Of a stretch of DNA of 64,000 nucleotides, positions 1-12,100 are shown piece after piece (the stretch's first letter is position 1; each line of letters opens with the position of its first letter). Position numbers and translations under genes: made by a program. The notes beneath the pieces were generated by a model. It was not told the origin of the DNA. It saw nothing but the letters and a program-made list of their open reading frames with translations, and did no database searches. Source of the DNA: Gyrodactylus bullatarudis (lineage: Eukaryota > Platyhelminthes > Monogenea > Gyrodactylidea > Gyrodactylidae); NCBI GenBank assembly GCA_012064415.1, contig SSNU01000038.1, positions 1-64,000 on the forward strand. The letters are read 5' to 3'.

Positions 1-310
1 ATTTATTGATTTGTTTAAATGATTCAACATTTTACTTGAATTCGTTTATACAGATCTCGAGATGAGGATTATTTTAATATTCTCACTAGTCTGTGTGAAT
101 AGAGACTCAAAAGTAATCGTTGAATCACAATCAACACACTATTCTCTGCTAATAATTGAAAATTTCATTCATTTTGATAGATTTTAGTCAAAGTTATTAA
201 AGATCATCTTAAAAATCCTTTTTCGTTGAAATCGACTTTCTTATTTTTAAGGAATCTGTATCAAAATGTAGATTTGTACGATAATATTGTCGAACCTCAT
301 CAAGAATATT

Positions 311-882
311 ATTGTTAGATTCTAAACTCATGTGGAAGGTTAGAGAACAACTAGCGTAAATTTGAGTGATAAACGTTCTACACAAATTGAGACAGAAAAA
401 GAAACTGAAATTAATGAGACGTTAGCTAAAGCTGATAATCTTCTCTCTCAAATCCAGTGAACAGCCCCAGCAACTATTACAGAATTGGCAAAATGTGAAA
501 CCAGTGAGAAGTCAACAATAGTTGATAATTATAATCAAATTACCAGTCAACCTGTAATTAGTGATAAAAGAGAAAGGAAAAGCTGCTCAACAACCAAAAG
601 AAAACGAAAAAGGTACAGTGGGCAGTTACAAATTGACAACTTTCTCAAAAGGCAAAAGTAATTAGCAGATCAAGAGATGAATTTCACAGCAAGCCATCCA
701 CCCTTCTGAAAGAAGTTGCGAAGCCAAAATAAGCCAATGGAAGGTCCCAAATGGAGCATTGTAATAGTATTTATATGTTAACCGGGGTAGAGTCTGAAGA
801 GACCCGGCGAAATACAACGTTTATCACTCAAATTTACGCTTGTTGTTCTCTAACCTTCCACATGAGTTTAGAATCTAACAAT
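311..882. mobile_element. Non-autonomous DNA transposon with 67-bp terminal inverted repeats
   Basis: Bases 311-377 are the reverse complement of 816-882 with only one mismatch seen in 67 bases, so this is a young or well-kept foldback/MITE-type element of about 570 bp. The interior (about 470-800) is A-rich and resembles the interior of a second copy at 50960-51435, including the shared stretch reading GAGACCCGGCGAAATA. No intact transposase is visible. The superfamily is not identified. Confidence 0.75.
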
Positions 883-1379
883 AAAATGTAGATTATTTTC
901 ATTTTTGGGGAAAATTATCAAGTATAGATCAGTTTTTAGTTGACATTTGAGGTCGAGGAAAATTTATTCTATTTGTAAATAAATCACTGATTGAAAACTA
1001 GATATAAACATTATGAGTATTTCTTTTCACTGGTAATATGATTATAATAATTGAAACAGATTTTGATTTAAATATATATCTTAAGTTTTGTTGAAATAAT
1101 CCCTCATCAAAATATAAAAAAAGACCAAAAACAAAACAATTTTAAAAAAACATTAGTTAACATAGGAAAAACGTGGAGAGGTTGTTCTCAATTCTGATTG
1201 GTTGATTTTTTTATAAATTTACGCTGACAGGAAAGTAAAGTATTACCTCACAAACTATCTTAGTTTGCTATCATGCTATATTTTTGCTAGCCAGGCATAA
1301 GAATGCCATAGATATTTGAACTTTTACCGAAGGAAGTAGAATTCATTAATTCATGATTCTTTTTGATCGAAATTATTAA
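883..1379. other. Intergenic stretch, nothing recognised
   Basis: AT-rich sequence between two transposon remnants. I see no coding region with splice signals, no tRNA-like box pair and no clear repeat ends. Confidence 0.5.
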
Positions 1380-1837
1380 ACTTATCAATGTTCAGAGATA
1401 ATAAGATTAATTTCTGTAGAGGCTAAATAGTTAATCCAAAACAAGGTATATTTTTATGCATGAAATCTATGAGCAGTTCCATCAAGAGTCTGGTGAAAAT
1501 GGGGCAATTTTCAACCCCATTTTTACCTTAGATCTTCAATTTCTAAGTTATTTTGTAATAAGATCGAATGAAATTTAAAAGATATCCTTTTTGACATTAA
1601 TTGAGTCTTTGAAACAATTAACTTTAAAATAAATCCCTTCATTGGCAAAGTTTCACTCTAAATTACTCACCAGTAGATGGGAATTTCAATATAAATCAGA
1701 CCCTGATGAAATTATGTGTAAGAAAAAATTTTCTTAAAATTCTGTCCTAGTAAATGATTTTTATCATCACATTTTAGGTAATTCTGAGAGAGAATTAAGC
1801 CTGAAGCTTTCTTCGTTTAGCTATGGTATTGAAAGGG
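1380..1837. mobile_element. piggyBac-like MITE, copy 1
   Basis: This block matches 56325-56765 in inverted orientation over most of its length. It includes the shared stretch around ATGGGGCAATTTTCAACCCC and the segment CCAGTAGATGGGAATTTCAA. It ends GAAAGGG followed by TTAA at 838-841 of the second kilobase (1838-1841), the terminal motif and target site expected for piggyBac-type elements. The opposite end is not clear. No coding capacity is seen. Confidence 0.6.
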
Positions 1838-2239
1838 TTAATATTATTTGTTTATCATCTCTATTAACAATTAATTTTCAAAAGCCTTGTATTGAATTGG
1901 GTTTAAATCCTTTTGAGTTCATTTGATTTAACTTTAAATGGATTAACGATACACGAATGACTTTTAAATGAAGTTAAGTATAGTATTCCTTTTTTTTTCT
2001 CTGTGAAGCCTTCGTGAGCTTTATTCAATCTTTAACAACACATATCAACCTTTTAGTTGTTTTTCTTAACTTTGAATGATTTCTGAGTTACAATCGAATA
2101 ATCCTGGATGAAATCTTTGCCTTCCTCTTCCGAAGAATAAGTGCTCACAACAGTTAGCAAAGTCATCAGATGAAATAATAAAAGTTTATTGTAAGAACAA
2201 TAACTTATTAATTATTTATAAATCAAATCATGATTACTC

Positions 2240-2717
2240 TATGTCCAAGAAAATCTGAAAAAAAATTAATTTTATGAAAAGTATATTCATTTTTCAAATT
2301 CCCAGTTTTTCGAACTTTGAGCTGAAAATTTTTATTACTTGAAAATCAATGAAATTTCGATAATTCAAAATCTCTCGAAAATGGGGTAACTGTCGATAAC
2401 TTGACGGTGCTAGTCAGCTTTCTTGTCTAATCTTGATCCTGAAAATCAATTTTTAATCACTCTCCCACTTTCAAATCAATAAAAATTTTCAGCTCAAAGT
2501 TCGAAAAAATGGGATTTTGGCACCAAATGGGAATTTGAAAAATGAATATATTTTTCATAAAATTAATTTCTTTTCAGATTTTCTTTCTTCAAATGATAAA
2601 ATTGGGCAGCATGAGTAGGATTCCAGAAAATCTTAAACAAATTCGAATTCTTGATGAAAATATCGAGATTTCTGTAAAAATCATAGATTCCCAACTTCAT
2701 ATCAACCAACTTTATAA
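2240..2717. mobile_element. MITE of the window's dominant family
   Basis: Inverted arms lie at about 2266-2345 and 2487-2577. The right side continues through the family hallmarks GCATGAGTAGGATTCC and CATAGATTCCCAACTTCATA to about 2717. The left side is truncated. Further copies with the same terminal block are at 28148-28702, 42617-42902, 61140-61400 and elsewhere. The short open frame inside it is not a gene. Confidence 0.65.
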
Positions 2718-3103
2718 AACTAGTTGACATGAAGATGAGAATTTGCCATTTTTAAAAAAAACTCGATATTTAAAAAAAATAAATTTTTGAATTCTAAAAC
2801 GGAATGAGCTTAGATGTGGATATTCGATATTATATTTATTTTGACTAATAGGAAATTTATTTGGAAAAGTTTATTTTCTTATTGTTAAATTATGCAATCT
2901 AATTGGATTTTTTCCAAAATTCATTTGTAAACTTTTGAAAACGATCTTGAAATGGTATAGTAATCTCACCCTCTATTTTTCTCAATGTAATTTTACATCT
3001 TTTACTCTTTTAAATTGATAGATTGAATGAAATTTTCGGATGAATTACTTTACTGGTTAGCTAATTAAAGTTTTATTTTTACTCATGAAACTCATTAGTA
3101 AAA

Positions 3104-6100
3104 ATGTTCCTGGGGATTCTTCTACTACTTCTCTGTGGCTTCTCTGCTAATTCTCAAGAGTACTTTCTCTTGAAATCGACATTAGGCTTGAAGGATTTTA
3201 CAAAGACAATTCCTTCCTCATGCCTGATTGATGAGAAGGTAATTCTTTCTATCTTCATTAAGAATTATTCTTTAAGCTTTATTTCAACTTTACAAACATC
3301 AAAAGTATTTTTTATCGTGTTAAATGTTATAATTCAAATAACAATACCTTTGCGAAATATACTGGAGGGGGCATTATAAAAGACACTCAATTGAATATAA
3401 TCAGTAAAGCCTTGCCTGTGAGTTTTTGATAAATAAATGTAATTTTCACAAAAAGGACAATTTCACAAACCAAGCCTTGGATAGATTGGCAAAACTTCGA
3501 AGTCAACTCTCTTATAATGATGAATATTTCTCAAGACAATTCGCCTTCGGTTCTGACGGTACTCATCTTCCAGTCGGCTTAGATATGAACATTCTTCCAA
3601 TTCATAAAGCAGGCTTTCTGGGAAAATCGGTTTTAGTTTATTCGATAGATGATGGATGTCAGTTAGATCATGTTGATTTTGGAGATAATGTCATTAAAGA
3701 TCTCATTGAAAATTTCACTGATGATCCAAATCCTGAAGGAACGTGAGTCTGTTTCATTAAAAATTAAAGCTAACTGATATGAAGATAAGATTTTTTGACT
3801 TTTGAGCAGGGCAAGTAGAGCAACTCAAGTCATATTTTGATACATAATATTATAATATACAACAAACACTGAGTATAAAGCTAGTTGACATGAAGAGGAG
3901 AATTTACTTTTTTTACAAAATTAATTCTTCAAATCCCATAATAAAATAAGCCAATAGGTTGTGGAAATTTAAAAAATTTTCTGAAAATATTTAATCTGAC
4001 CAAAATTAGGCCGTCTTTAGACTAAGGGCTTTTTAACATAGATGAAATGAAAAAGAATCCCTTGCGGTGAGTTTTCATGTCAATAATAAAAAGACCAACA
4101 CGATTCAAAGTAAACTTAGAGAGAAATAAGAGGGTGCAACTGTTCTCTAATTTAACCCAATCGAATTCGAATTCTTTGTCTAAGGCTGATCTCGAATATT
4201 TGCATTTAACTGCTTCAAATTTTTAAAATCGATAGAAATTTGGTGCATATTTGAAAATCTAAAGAAGGCCTAATCTTGGTCAGATTAAATATTTTCAGAA
4301 ATTTTTTTTAATTTCCACAACCTATTGGCTTATTTTATTATGGGATTCGAAGAATTAATTTTTTCCTAACCATAAGGAGAAAAATATTGATTTTTTTGTA
4401 AAAAAAGTAAATTCTCATCTTCATGCCAATTAGGTTTACTCATATAAATCACGAAAAAAACTGAAATTTAACGGAATTTTAAAGTCATATTTTAATACTC
4501 ATAATTTAGTCGGAAAGAAAGCCTTGAAAAATTAGTTTTTTTAATTGTATAACCCTTCTTCGAATATACAATAGATCATTTCTCCTTTGGATTGTCCTAG
4601 TCTATAAAATACAAAATTTTTATCTGATTGAATTTGAATCTCAACTAGCTTAAGCAGATTACCGTATTTCTTTTTGAAGAAGTAAAAACCCAATTTAAAG
4701 TTTAACCCTCGCCCTGGAAATGGGGTCCCTGTGGTAGATTTATTTTTTGATTAATCTTTTTATTCTCTTTAAGGCATGGAACAGCTACTGTCGGACTTAT
4801 TTTGGCAAAACCCAAAAATTCAATTTGTATAGCTGGAGTGTCTCCAGAAGTTTCTTTGGGGTGTAAATCAAATATATTTCTCATGATTCATTTCAGCACT
4901 GAAACTAGTCGGCAATGGCATTTATGTATCTGAGATGGCAGCTGCTCTTATGAGAGATCATCAAAAGGTTTCAATTTACTCCAACTCATGGGGCCCACTA
5001 GATGATGGTAAAACAGTACAGTATTTCAAAGATATAGTTATTACAGCAATTGAAGAAGGAATTATAAAAGTAAGTGGAATTACGTCTCTGATTAAACCAA
5101 TATAGGGACGTTCAGGTTTAGGCAGCATATACTTGTTCTCAAATGGTAACGGTGGATTTATTGATACATGTGGGGCTGATGGATATGCAGCCATTCCATA
5201 TGCCATGGCTGTACAGTCTGTTGAAGAGAGTGGAGAAACGCCCAAATATGCAGAAATGTGTGGTCATATTTTCATTTCGGCATTTTCAAGCTCAACTAAT
5301 TCAGTGAGATCATTATTATAAACCATGTATAATTGGATTATAGTTTCTAATCATACTTTATAATCGTTGTCTAATCCGTTTATTAAATAAACTTTTACTT
5401 TACAAAATCAGTTATATCTGCGTTTTTACAACTAATATGTACACTTTGATCAATGTTAAACAATGTATACAAATGTATAGAATGGTATTCACACTAAGGT
5501 GTTTCAGGATCAAAAAACTGTGTCAGAGCCTCTATTGGAGATTTTAGAAAATTCAATTCTTATCAAGTGGGAGGATCTTCGACATACTTGTTTAACACAA
5601 AGCTGGTATTTACTTGTGTTTGTGTCAAAAATTAGGGAAATGGTTTCCATTATTTTTTACTTTTAAAATTAAAAAAATGTAACTCATTATATGTAACCCT
5701 TTCATATGTGGGCCAAAATATTAAACCTAAATTTTTTTTTGAAATAAAGATGCCATAAATAAAAGATACAAACCATTAAATAACTTGTTTATCAATCTTC
5801 CCGAAAAAAGTTGGACCAAAAGTTATTTTATTAGGATTGACTAAATTCACCTTATTTATTTTAAAATATCCTAAAATCACTTGTGCGGTCGCTTGAAAGT
5901 AGATAGGGAAAATGTATTTAAAAGTGTCGAAAAAAGATTTTCTATTAAAAGTTTTTCAGATGATTTAAGGTTTTATTAATCATCTATAATTCATTCTGAT
6001 TCCGAATATGTATTCATTTTCAATGTTTGAACTCATTAAATTGACTCGGACCTGAAAGGGATAAGCTACCCAATAGGAATACACTGGTATAACTCATAAA

Positions 6101-9100
6101 ATCTTGAGTGATTCCCTCACATTTTCCAGAATAAATCTTCTTTGGAAAATAAATTCATTTCTACCTTTTCAAAAAATTCTCTACGGTTTAACCAGGATCA
6201 ATATGACTGATCTCAAGAGTAAAGAAATTCAAGTCTTTGATCAAAATGAAAAAGAAAAATTATCTTGTTAGAGTAATTATTAAAGAATCCTGAAGAAATA
6301 ATTGAAAATCTGCTAAAGTCAAAGTGTCCAGATTGTTCATTAGGCCTCACGATTCCAATCTGTATACTTTAAACAATGTGTACACTTTAAAATAAATGTA
6401 GATTAACTGGAATCTTTGATAGTCTTAAGACTATCAGGTAATCTTTGATAAACTTGTTACTCGGTAAGATTAACAAGATATTCAGCTATAAAATATAGTT
6501 TGCTGATCTTGATTCTCGGTAATAAGATTGGCTGAATGAAATAAATTTGAATTAAATAAGTCTTCGTTAAGGATATGAAGATTTTTTATCGAAACATCCA
6601 ATTGTGTAGGGTCTGAAATTGAGACTTCTTATACAGTGCACTGCGAAGCTCATGGATTCCAGAGAATAAGACGTATCAAGTGTTGAAATTCAGCCAACAG
6701 TATTAATTTTACGTAAGGATTTTAACTCAAATTTGTTACCGAGTTTCAGGAATAACTAGTTAGTGATCTTACTATAAATTTTTTCTCATCACGTATTTTC
6801 ATTTGTTGATTCAAGTCTATTCTATCAAATGAGGAATATTTGAAGGACTACTTTTTCACCATTTAAAGCCCTTTGGATCTTTTCTGATAATATGCAGAAA
6901 TTTATATTCCGATCTCAAACTTATTATTCTTGAAGCCTGGTAACAAGTTTTACGAGCTATTCAGCTAAAATTATATAAAAAGTTCCAATTAGGGACCTTA
7001 CAATATTGGATTGTTTTCTTAATCTTTGATATTATTTTCGAAAAATTTGATTCAATCAACCAAACTTATTACCGAGTATCAAGATCAGCAAACTATATTT
7101 TATAGCTGAATATCTTGTTTATCTTGAAACTTGGTAACAAGTTTATCAAAGATTACCTGATAGTCTTAAGACTATCAAGAGTAACAAGATTAACGGTAAC
7201 ATATTCATAAACCATATACGATAGACAAAAGATTAAATGCAAGTCATGAAAAAAATCTGACTCAAGTTTAATTCATCAAACAATCCGAGGTTAATTCAGT
7301 TTCGTCTTTAAATATTCTTACACCTTGGTCAAAAAATACTTGGCTAATTGTTTTAATTAACCATTTCTTCTAACTTTCCATAGCCAACAACAGATGTAAA
7401 CAATGGATGTAGAGAATCATTTGTTGGTACAAGCCATGCGAATCCTCTAGTTACTGGTTGTATTGCATTAGTTTTAGAAGCAAAGTGAGTCATTAACTTT
7501 TTAATCTTCAAAAAATCAGTTTCACTTCTTCAATTCTTGGCTTTTCTCAAATGTCAGTTATTTAAGCAATAAAAATATTGACACCAAATTTTAGTTAAGT
7601 CGACTGATCAAGAGTAATGTTAAGAACAAGATTTGAAATTTCAAAAAATATCTTCATTATCAAGTGCTTTTGTAGAATTAATTTTAATTAACAGCTTCTT
7701 GCAGAAATCAGACAATATAATAAAAGAGAGCAGATATTATTTACATCAACAGGAGAGAAAAATAAATCAGTTGAAAGAAAAACTCAATAATCTATTCTCA
7801 AATATGCAATGTTGAGTAGTGAGTGACAGTTCTGTCATTTCCAACTGAAAGTCTTAGTGTTATTTCAATTTCAGGTTGACATGCTTTCCTGGTATTTTTT
7901 TAAAAGGTTCATGAGAAAAATAAATGTTGTTGACTTCTAAATAAAAGTTACTACAACTTTTAAACATGAGTTGGTTGATTCTTTTGAGCCAAGCTGAATT
8001 TTAGGAACAAAACCATCTTTCGTGTAAATAGAATTAGCTATTGATTTCTTTATTGTCTTTGAATCAAACATCTTATCAGAAATTACACCTACTGACTCAA
8101 TCTCTATCGGTATTGGGGTGGGGGTATTTGCAAAATTGGTGACTCGGACCTTCTCATTTGCAGATATGGTGACAGTGGTGGGCCAAATTACAATTTTGGT
8201 TACTTTTTTCATTGGATTTGAGGACCCCTGAAATTTAATTCACTTTTGGTTCCTTTTTGCAATTGAAATTTCTAAATATTGCATTTATGGTCCCTTTTTC
8301 CTGTGTTGAAATTTAATAATTGCAGTCATGGTTAGTCTTCCTTATCCTGAATGATATTTATTTTGCAATTATGGTTACAATCCTATCCTTTATAGCTGTT
8401 TAAGTTTTTTCATGAGTGTTTTTATTTATGACTATTCCTGAGTACTAATTTGTATTTACTCAAATGGAATCGAATTAGGTGAAGTCAATAAAAACAAGGT
8501 AAAAAATTTTTGCCTTTGTATATGAAAACTACTTCCAAGTAGCGAGTAATACCTCTTATATATACTAGATTTTTATTTAAAATAATTATTAAAATAGTTA
8601 TGAGAATCTGGTACAAGTTTTAAAAGAATTTGACAAATTTTTGAAATGTTTTTGGAAAATATTAAAATCTATTTGGAATCTGGTTCTGAGCGGGAGAAGA
8701 ACATTGAGTAAAATAGAATATCCACGTGATGCTCTCAAATTGTATTGACTAGTGGAATTGGGCGCAAATTTAGAGTAGAGGACAGCAGAAAAGGCCGTTC
8801 TTAGCCAAAGGGGATGGAGATTGGCTCTGTTCAGGAGATCCTTGTAGGGAAGAGGTCCAAGACAGCTTTTGAGGTATGTGTATTGAATCCTCTCTAATTT
8901 CTTACTAGTGCCAACCGGAAGATCACGGAGAATACCTGATCCATAGTCAAGATGGGATAGAATGAGAGATTTGTATAGGTTGAGACGAAGAGACGGGTCA
9001 TTGACGAATTTCTTGAGAAAATAAGTTTTACAGCGTTTAATTTTGAGGATTTTTTGAATGGATATTGGTTTTGAGATTATTGTCATATGAGAGACCAAGA

Positions 9101-12100
9101 TCTTTGATGAAGGACACTGTATTGAAAGGTATAATATGATTTAAGAGGGAGCTCTTAATGGGCATGACTTTGGTCTTACTTTGATTGATCTTGAGACCTA
9201 TTAAAGAAAGTGATTGTTGAAGGTGGTGCATTTCCTCAGTGATCAAACATCTTTTTTGAACGATTGGGATGAGAAGCTTGATGTCATCAGCGTACTTGAA
9301 ATACTTTACAGATGGGTCAGCTGGTTTAATGTTTGAGAATATTGAATTAAATATGAAAGGGCCAATAATGGAACCTTGTGGGACACCAGAGGAGATGGGA
9401 GAGAGAGTTGATTTTTGTCCATTGAGTACAACTAGTTGATGCCTATTTGATAAGAATGACATCACAAGGTTAATTATAAACGGATTAATATTATGGTGAC
9501 TTAGTGTTCTATGAATGACAGAGAATAGGAGACTGTCAAAACTTCTTTAAGAATTTCTGATAAGATGTTTGATTCAAAGACAATAAAGAAATCAATTTCT
9601 GATCTGAAAGACTTACAGATAAAAACAGTGATTCGAATCAATTCCTCAAACTTTAGAAATCCTATACAATTTCTTGTATAATCACTAGGGCGGTCACAAA
9701 ATAGCATTTTTTCAGAAAAGGATAGCACAATTTTCAAAAAATATAGCATTTTTATAGCATATGAAAAATATTTTACATGCTACTTGTAAGTAAATTATAA
9801 AAAAAAATATTTTTTTCTTTGACAGAAAATGTGTCCAAACGTTTGATCAGACATCTAATTATGGAACGAATGAGATTAAATAATATACTAAGCTTAAAAT
9901 TTTCTTCGACCAATCAAAAACCTTCAGAACATGCCCTATTACGAGATTGAGACGTTTTAGAAACAACTTTATTCAAATGAAGAGATGATAGTAATCAAGA
10001 AAAATAAGATTTGTTCTCATGTTTCCATTTATCTGACAAGGGCTTAGCCCGGAGAAATAGCAAAAAAATAGCAATTAATTAGTGGAAAAATAGCATTCGA
10101 TTTTGAATAGCAGAAAATGGCAAAATTATTTTCGTGTGGAAATATCCTTGATGCTCAAGAATGTTAATTTCATAAATCTCATTAAAATTCTAGGAACATA
10201 TCAAAAATAGCATTTTGACCGCCCTAATAATCACTAAGACCTCAAAAAGTACTGATTAATCTATTTTTACTCTGGACTGAGTTTCGATCCCAATTTAAAG
10301 TTAGCTGGTACTGTATTTCTGTCCTATTTTTTAAATAAAGCATTGCAAACGACCAATCACAATTTTTATGAATTGATAACTGATATAGAGGTTTCATCGT
10401 GTAAGCAGCTAGCATCTAGATTGAAGCTTTGAACTTTGGCGAAAATAATTTTAGAATTTTAAATTTCAACTGATAGGATTTTATTTATTTAATGCTATTT
10501 ATCAAGAAAGTTTAACGGTAATTTTCTATCAAGAAAAATTTTCAACAAAAATCAGAAATTTTGATGAAATAAGATTTGAATACTAAAAAATTTTTAAGTA
10601 CTATTTTTTACTCAAAATCCCGTAAATTATAATTATCTCTCAAGCACTTTTTCTACTTATTTTTCAGATTATGAGATACTATTTTTCCGTTTTATTTGAG
10701 GCTCTAATAATTACCAACATTATTGCATTGGAACTTGTGAGAAATCATCCTTTTAGACCGAAAAAAATTGCCTAATTTAGAAATCTAATACTGTCATTTA
10801 TTTTGTTTTAAATATATAGTCCCAATTCGTCCTGGCGTGACATCCAGCACATAATATCCAGATCGGGAAAGTTAACACAAAGCACTAACCGAATTTGGCA
10901 AGCAAATGCAGCTGGTCTTCTCACAAGCACTTCTATGGGTTTTGGAATTTTAGATTGTGCAAGGAGTGTTCGTCTTGCTCAGAATTGGAATAATGTCGGA
11001 CCAGTGTGTGTAATTCAGACAGAACTATTCGGTAAGCAACGACCCGCTTCTTGGACTGACGGCTCAGTTTATAATGATGGCTTTAAAACCCAAAGTGAAT
11101 TAGCCGAGTTTAAAGATTTACTGCTTTCATACGAATCAACTGTGTTAGTTATATTTAAATTTATTGAATCTAAAAACTAATTATGAAAATATCGATTTTT
11201 CTGTTTATCACAGAATCTATCAACCTATATTTGAAAAATATTTTTCAGTATTCTACATAAAGCTAATTGATATGAAGTTGGGGTTAATTGCAAAAAGTAT
11301 AGTGGCACTAGGAATATTTACAAAATATGTCGGATAGATTTGTATTTTATGTGGGATAAATCGTTTTTTCGCATTTTTTGTAGTGGGGGTAGGAAATTTT
11401 CATGAAATGTGCTACACACCAATATATACTTTATTTAAAATGTGGAATACTCCAATGGATATTTTTAAAAAGTGTACTGCTCTATATTTTATGTAGTGCA
11501 ATTTTAGTTCTGTATATTTTTTTATTGAAAAAATTTATTTATAGACTAACTGTATTTTACTAATGTTGCAAAACTTTTCTTTTCTGATTCTAAATACTCC
11601 AGACTATAATACTGGTGTTTAATGAAACAATCCTGGGTCTTTCTAGGATATACAAATTGAAAATCAAGAATTATCATACAGTTTCTTGAGTTCAAATATC
11701 AATATTCACGCCTTTAAGCACTGTTTACCAATGATCGCTGTTGAATTAACAGCAGTGTTGATGGCTGTCATTTTAAGTCAAATTCAGATTATTCAATTCT
11801 TTCTCTAGTCTCTAGAGTAACCGAAGATAAAGATTAGCCAATAATAATAATAAGTACAAAGTTTCATTGATACCAAATCTGTTATCGTTATGAAATAAAT
11901 ATTGATAATTCAAAAATATTGAATGGACAATATTTGAGTCCTATTGCTATCGGAGATTCTATCCTAGTACCGATTCTATAAATCGAAAAGTCCAAATCAG
12001 ATGAAAAAAAACATCATCGGTCATTGATGAGACAAATGGTTCGTTCACGGTTGTTACAGAGCATGGCAAATTGATGGGGCTAATGTGGCGTTCACATGCT

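Noticed and set aside
5304..5640. Possible extra convertase exon near 5507 (GTTTCAG acceptor followed by DQKTVSEPLLEI)
   Set aside because: The protein joins naturally from SSSTNS to PTTDVNNGC as in furin; the extra segment has no counterpart and no confirmed donor.
7633..7815. 60-codon frame in a convertase intron, coiled-coil-like
   Set aside because: Short, AT-rich Lys/Asn/Leu composition expected by chance, with no conserved motif or clear splice sites.
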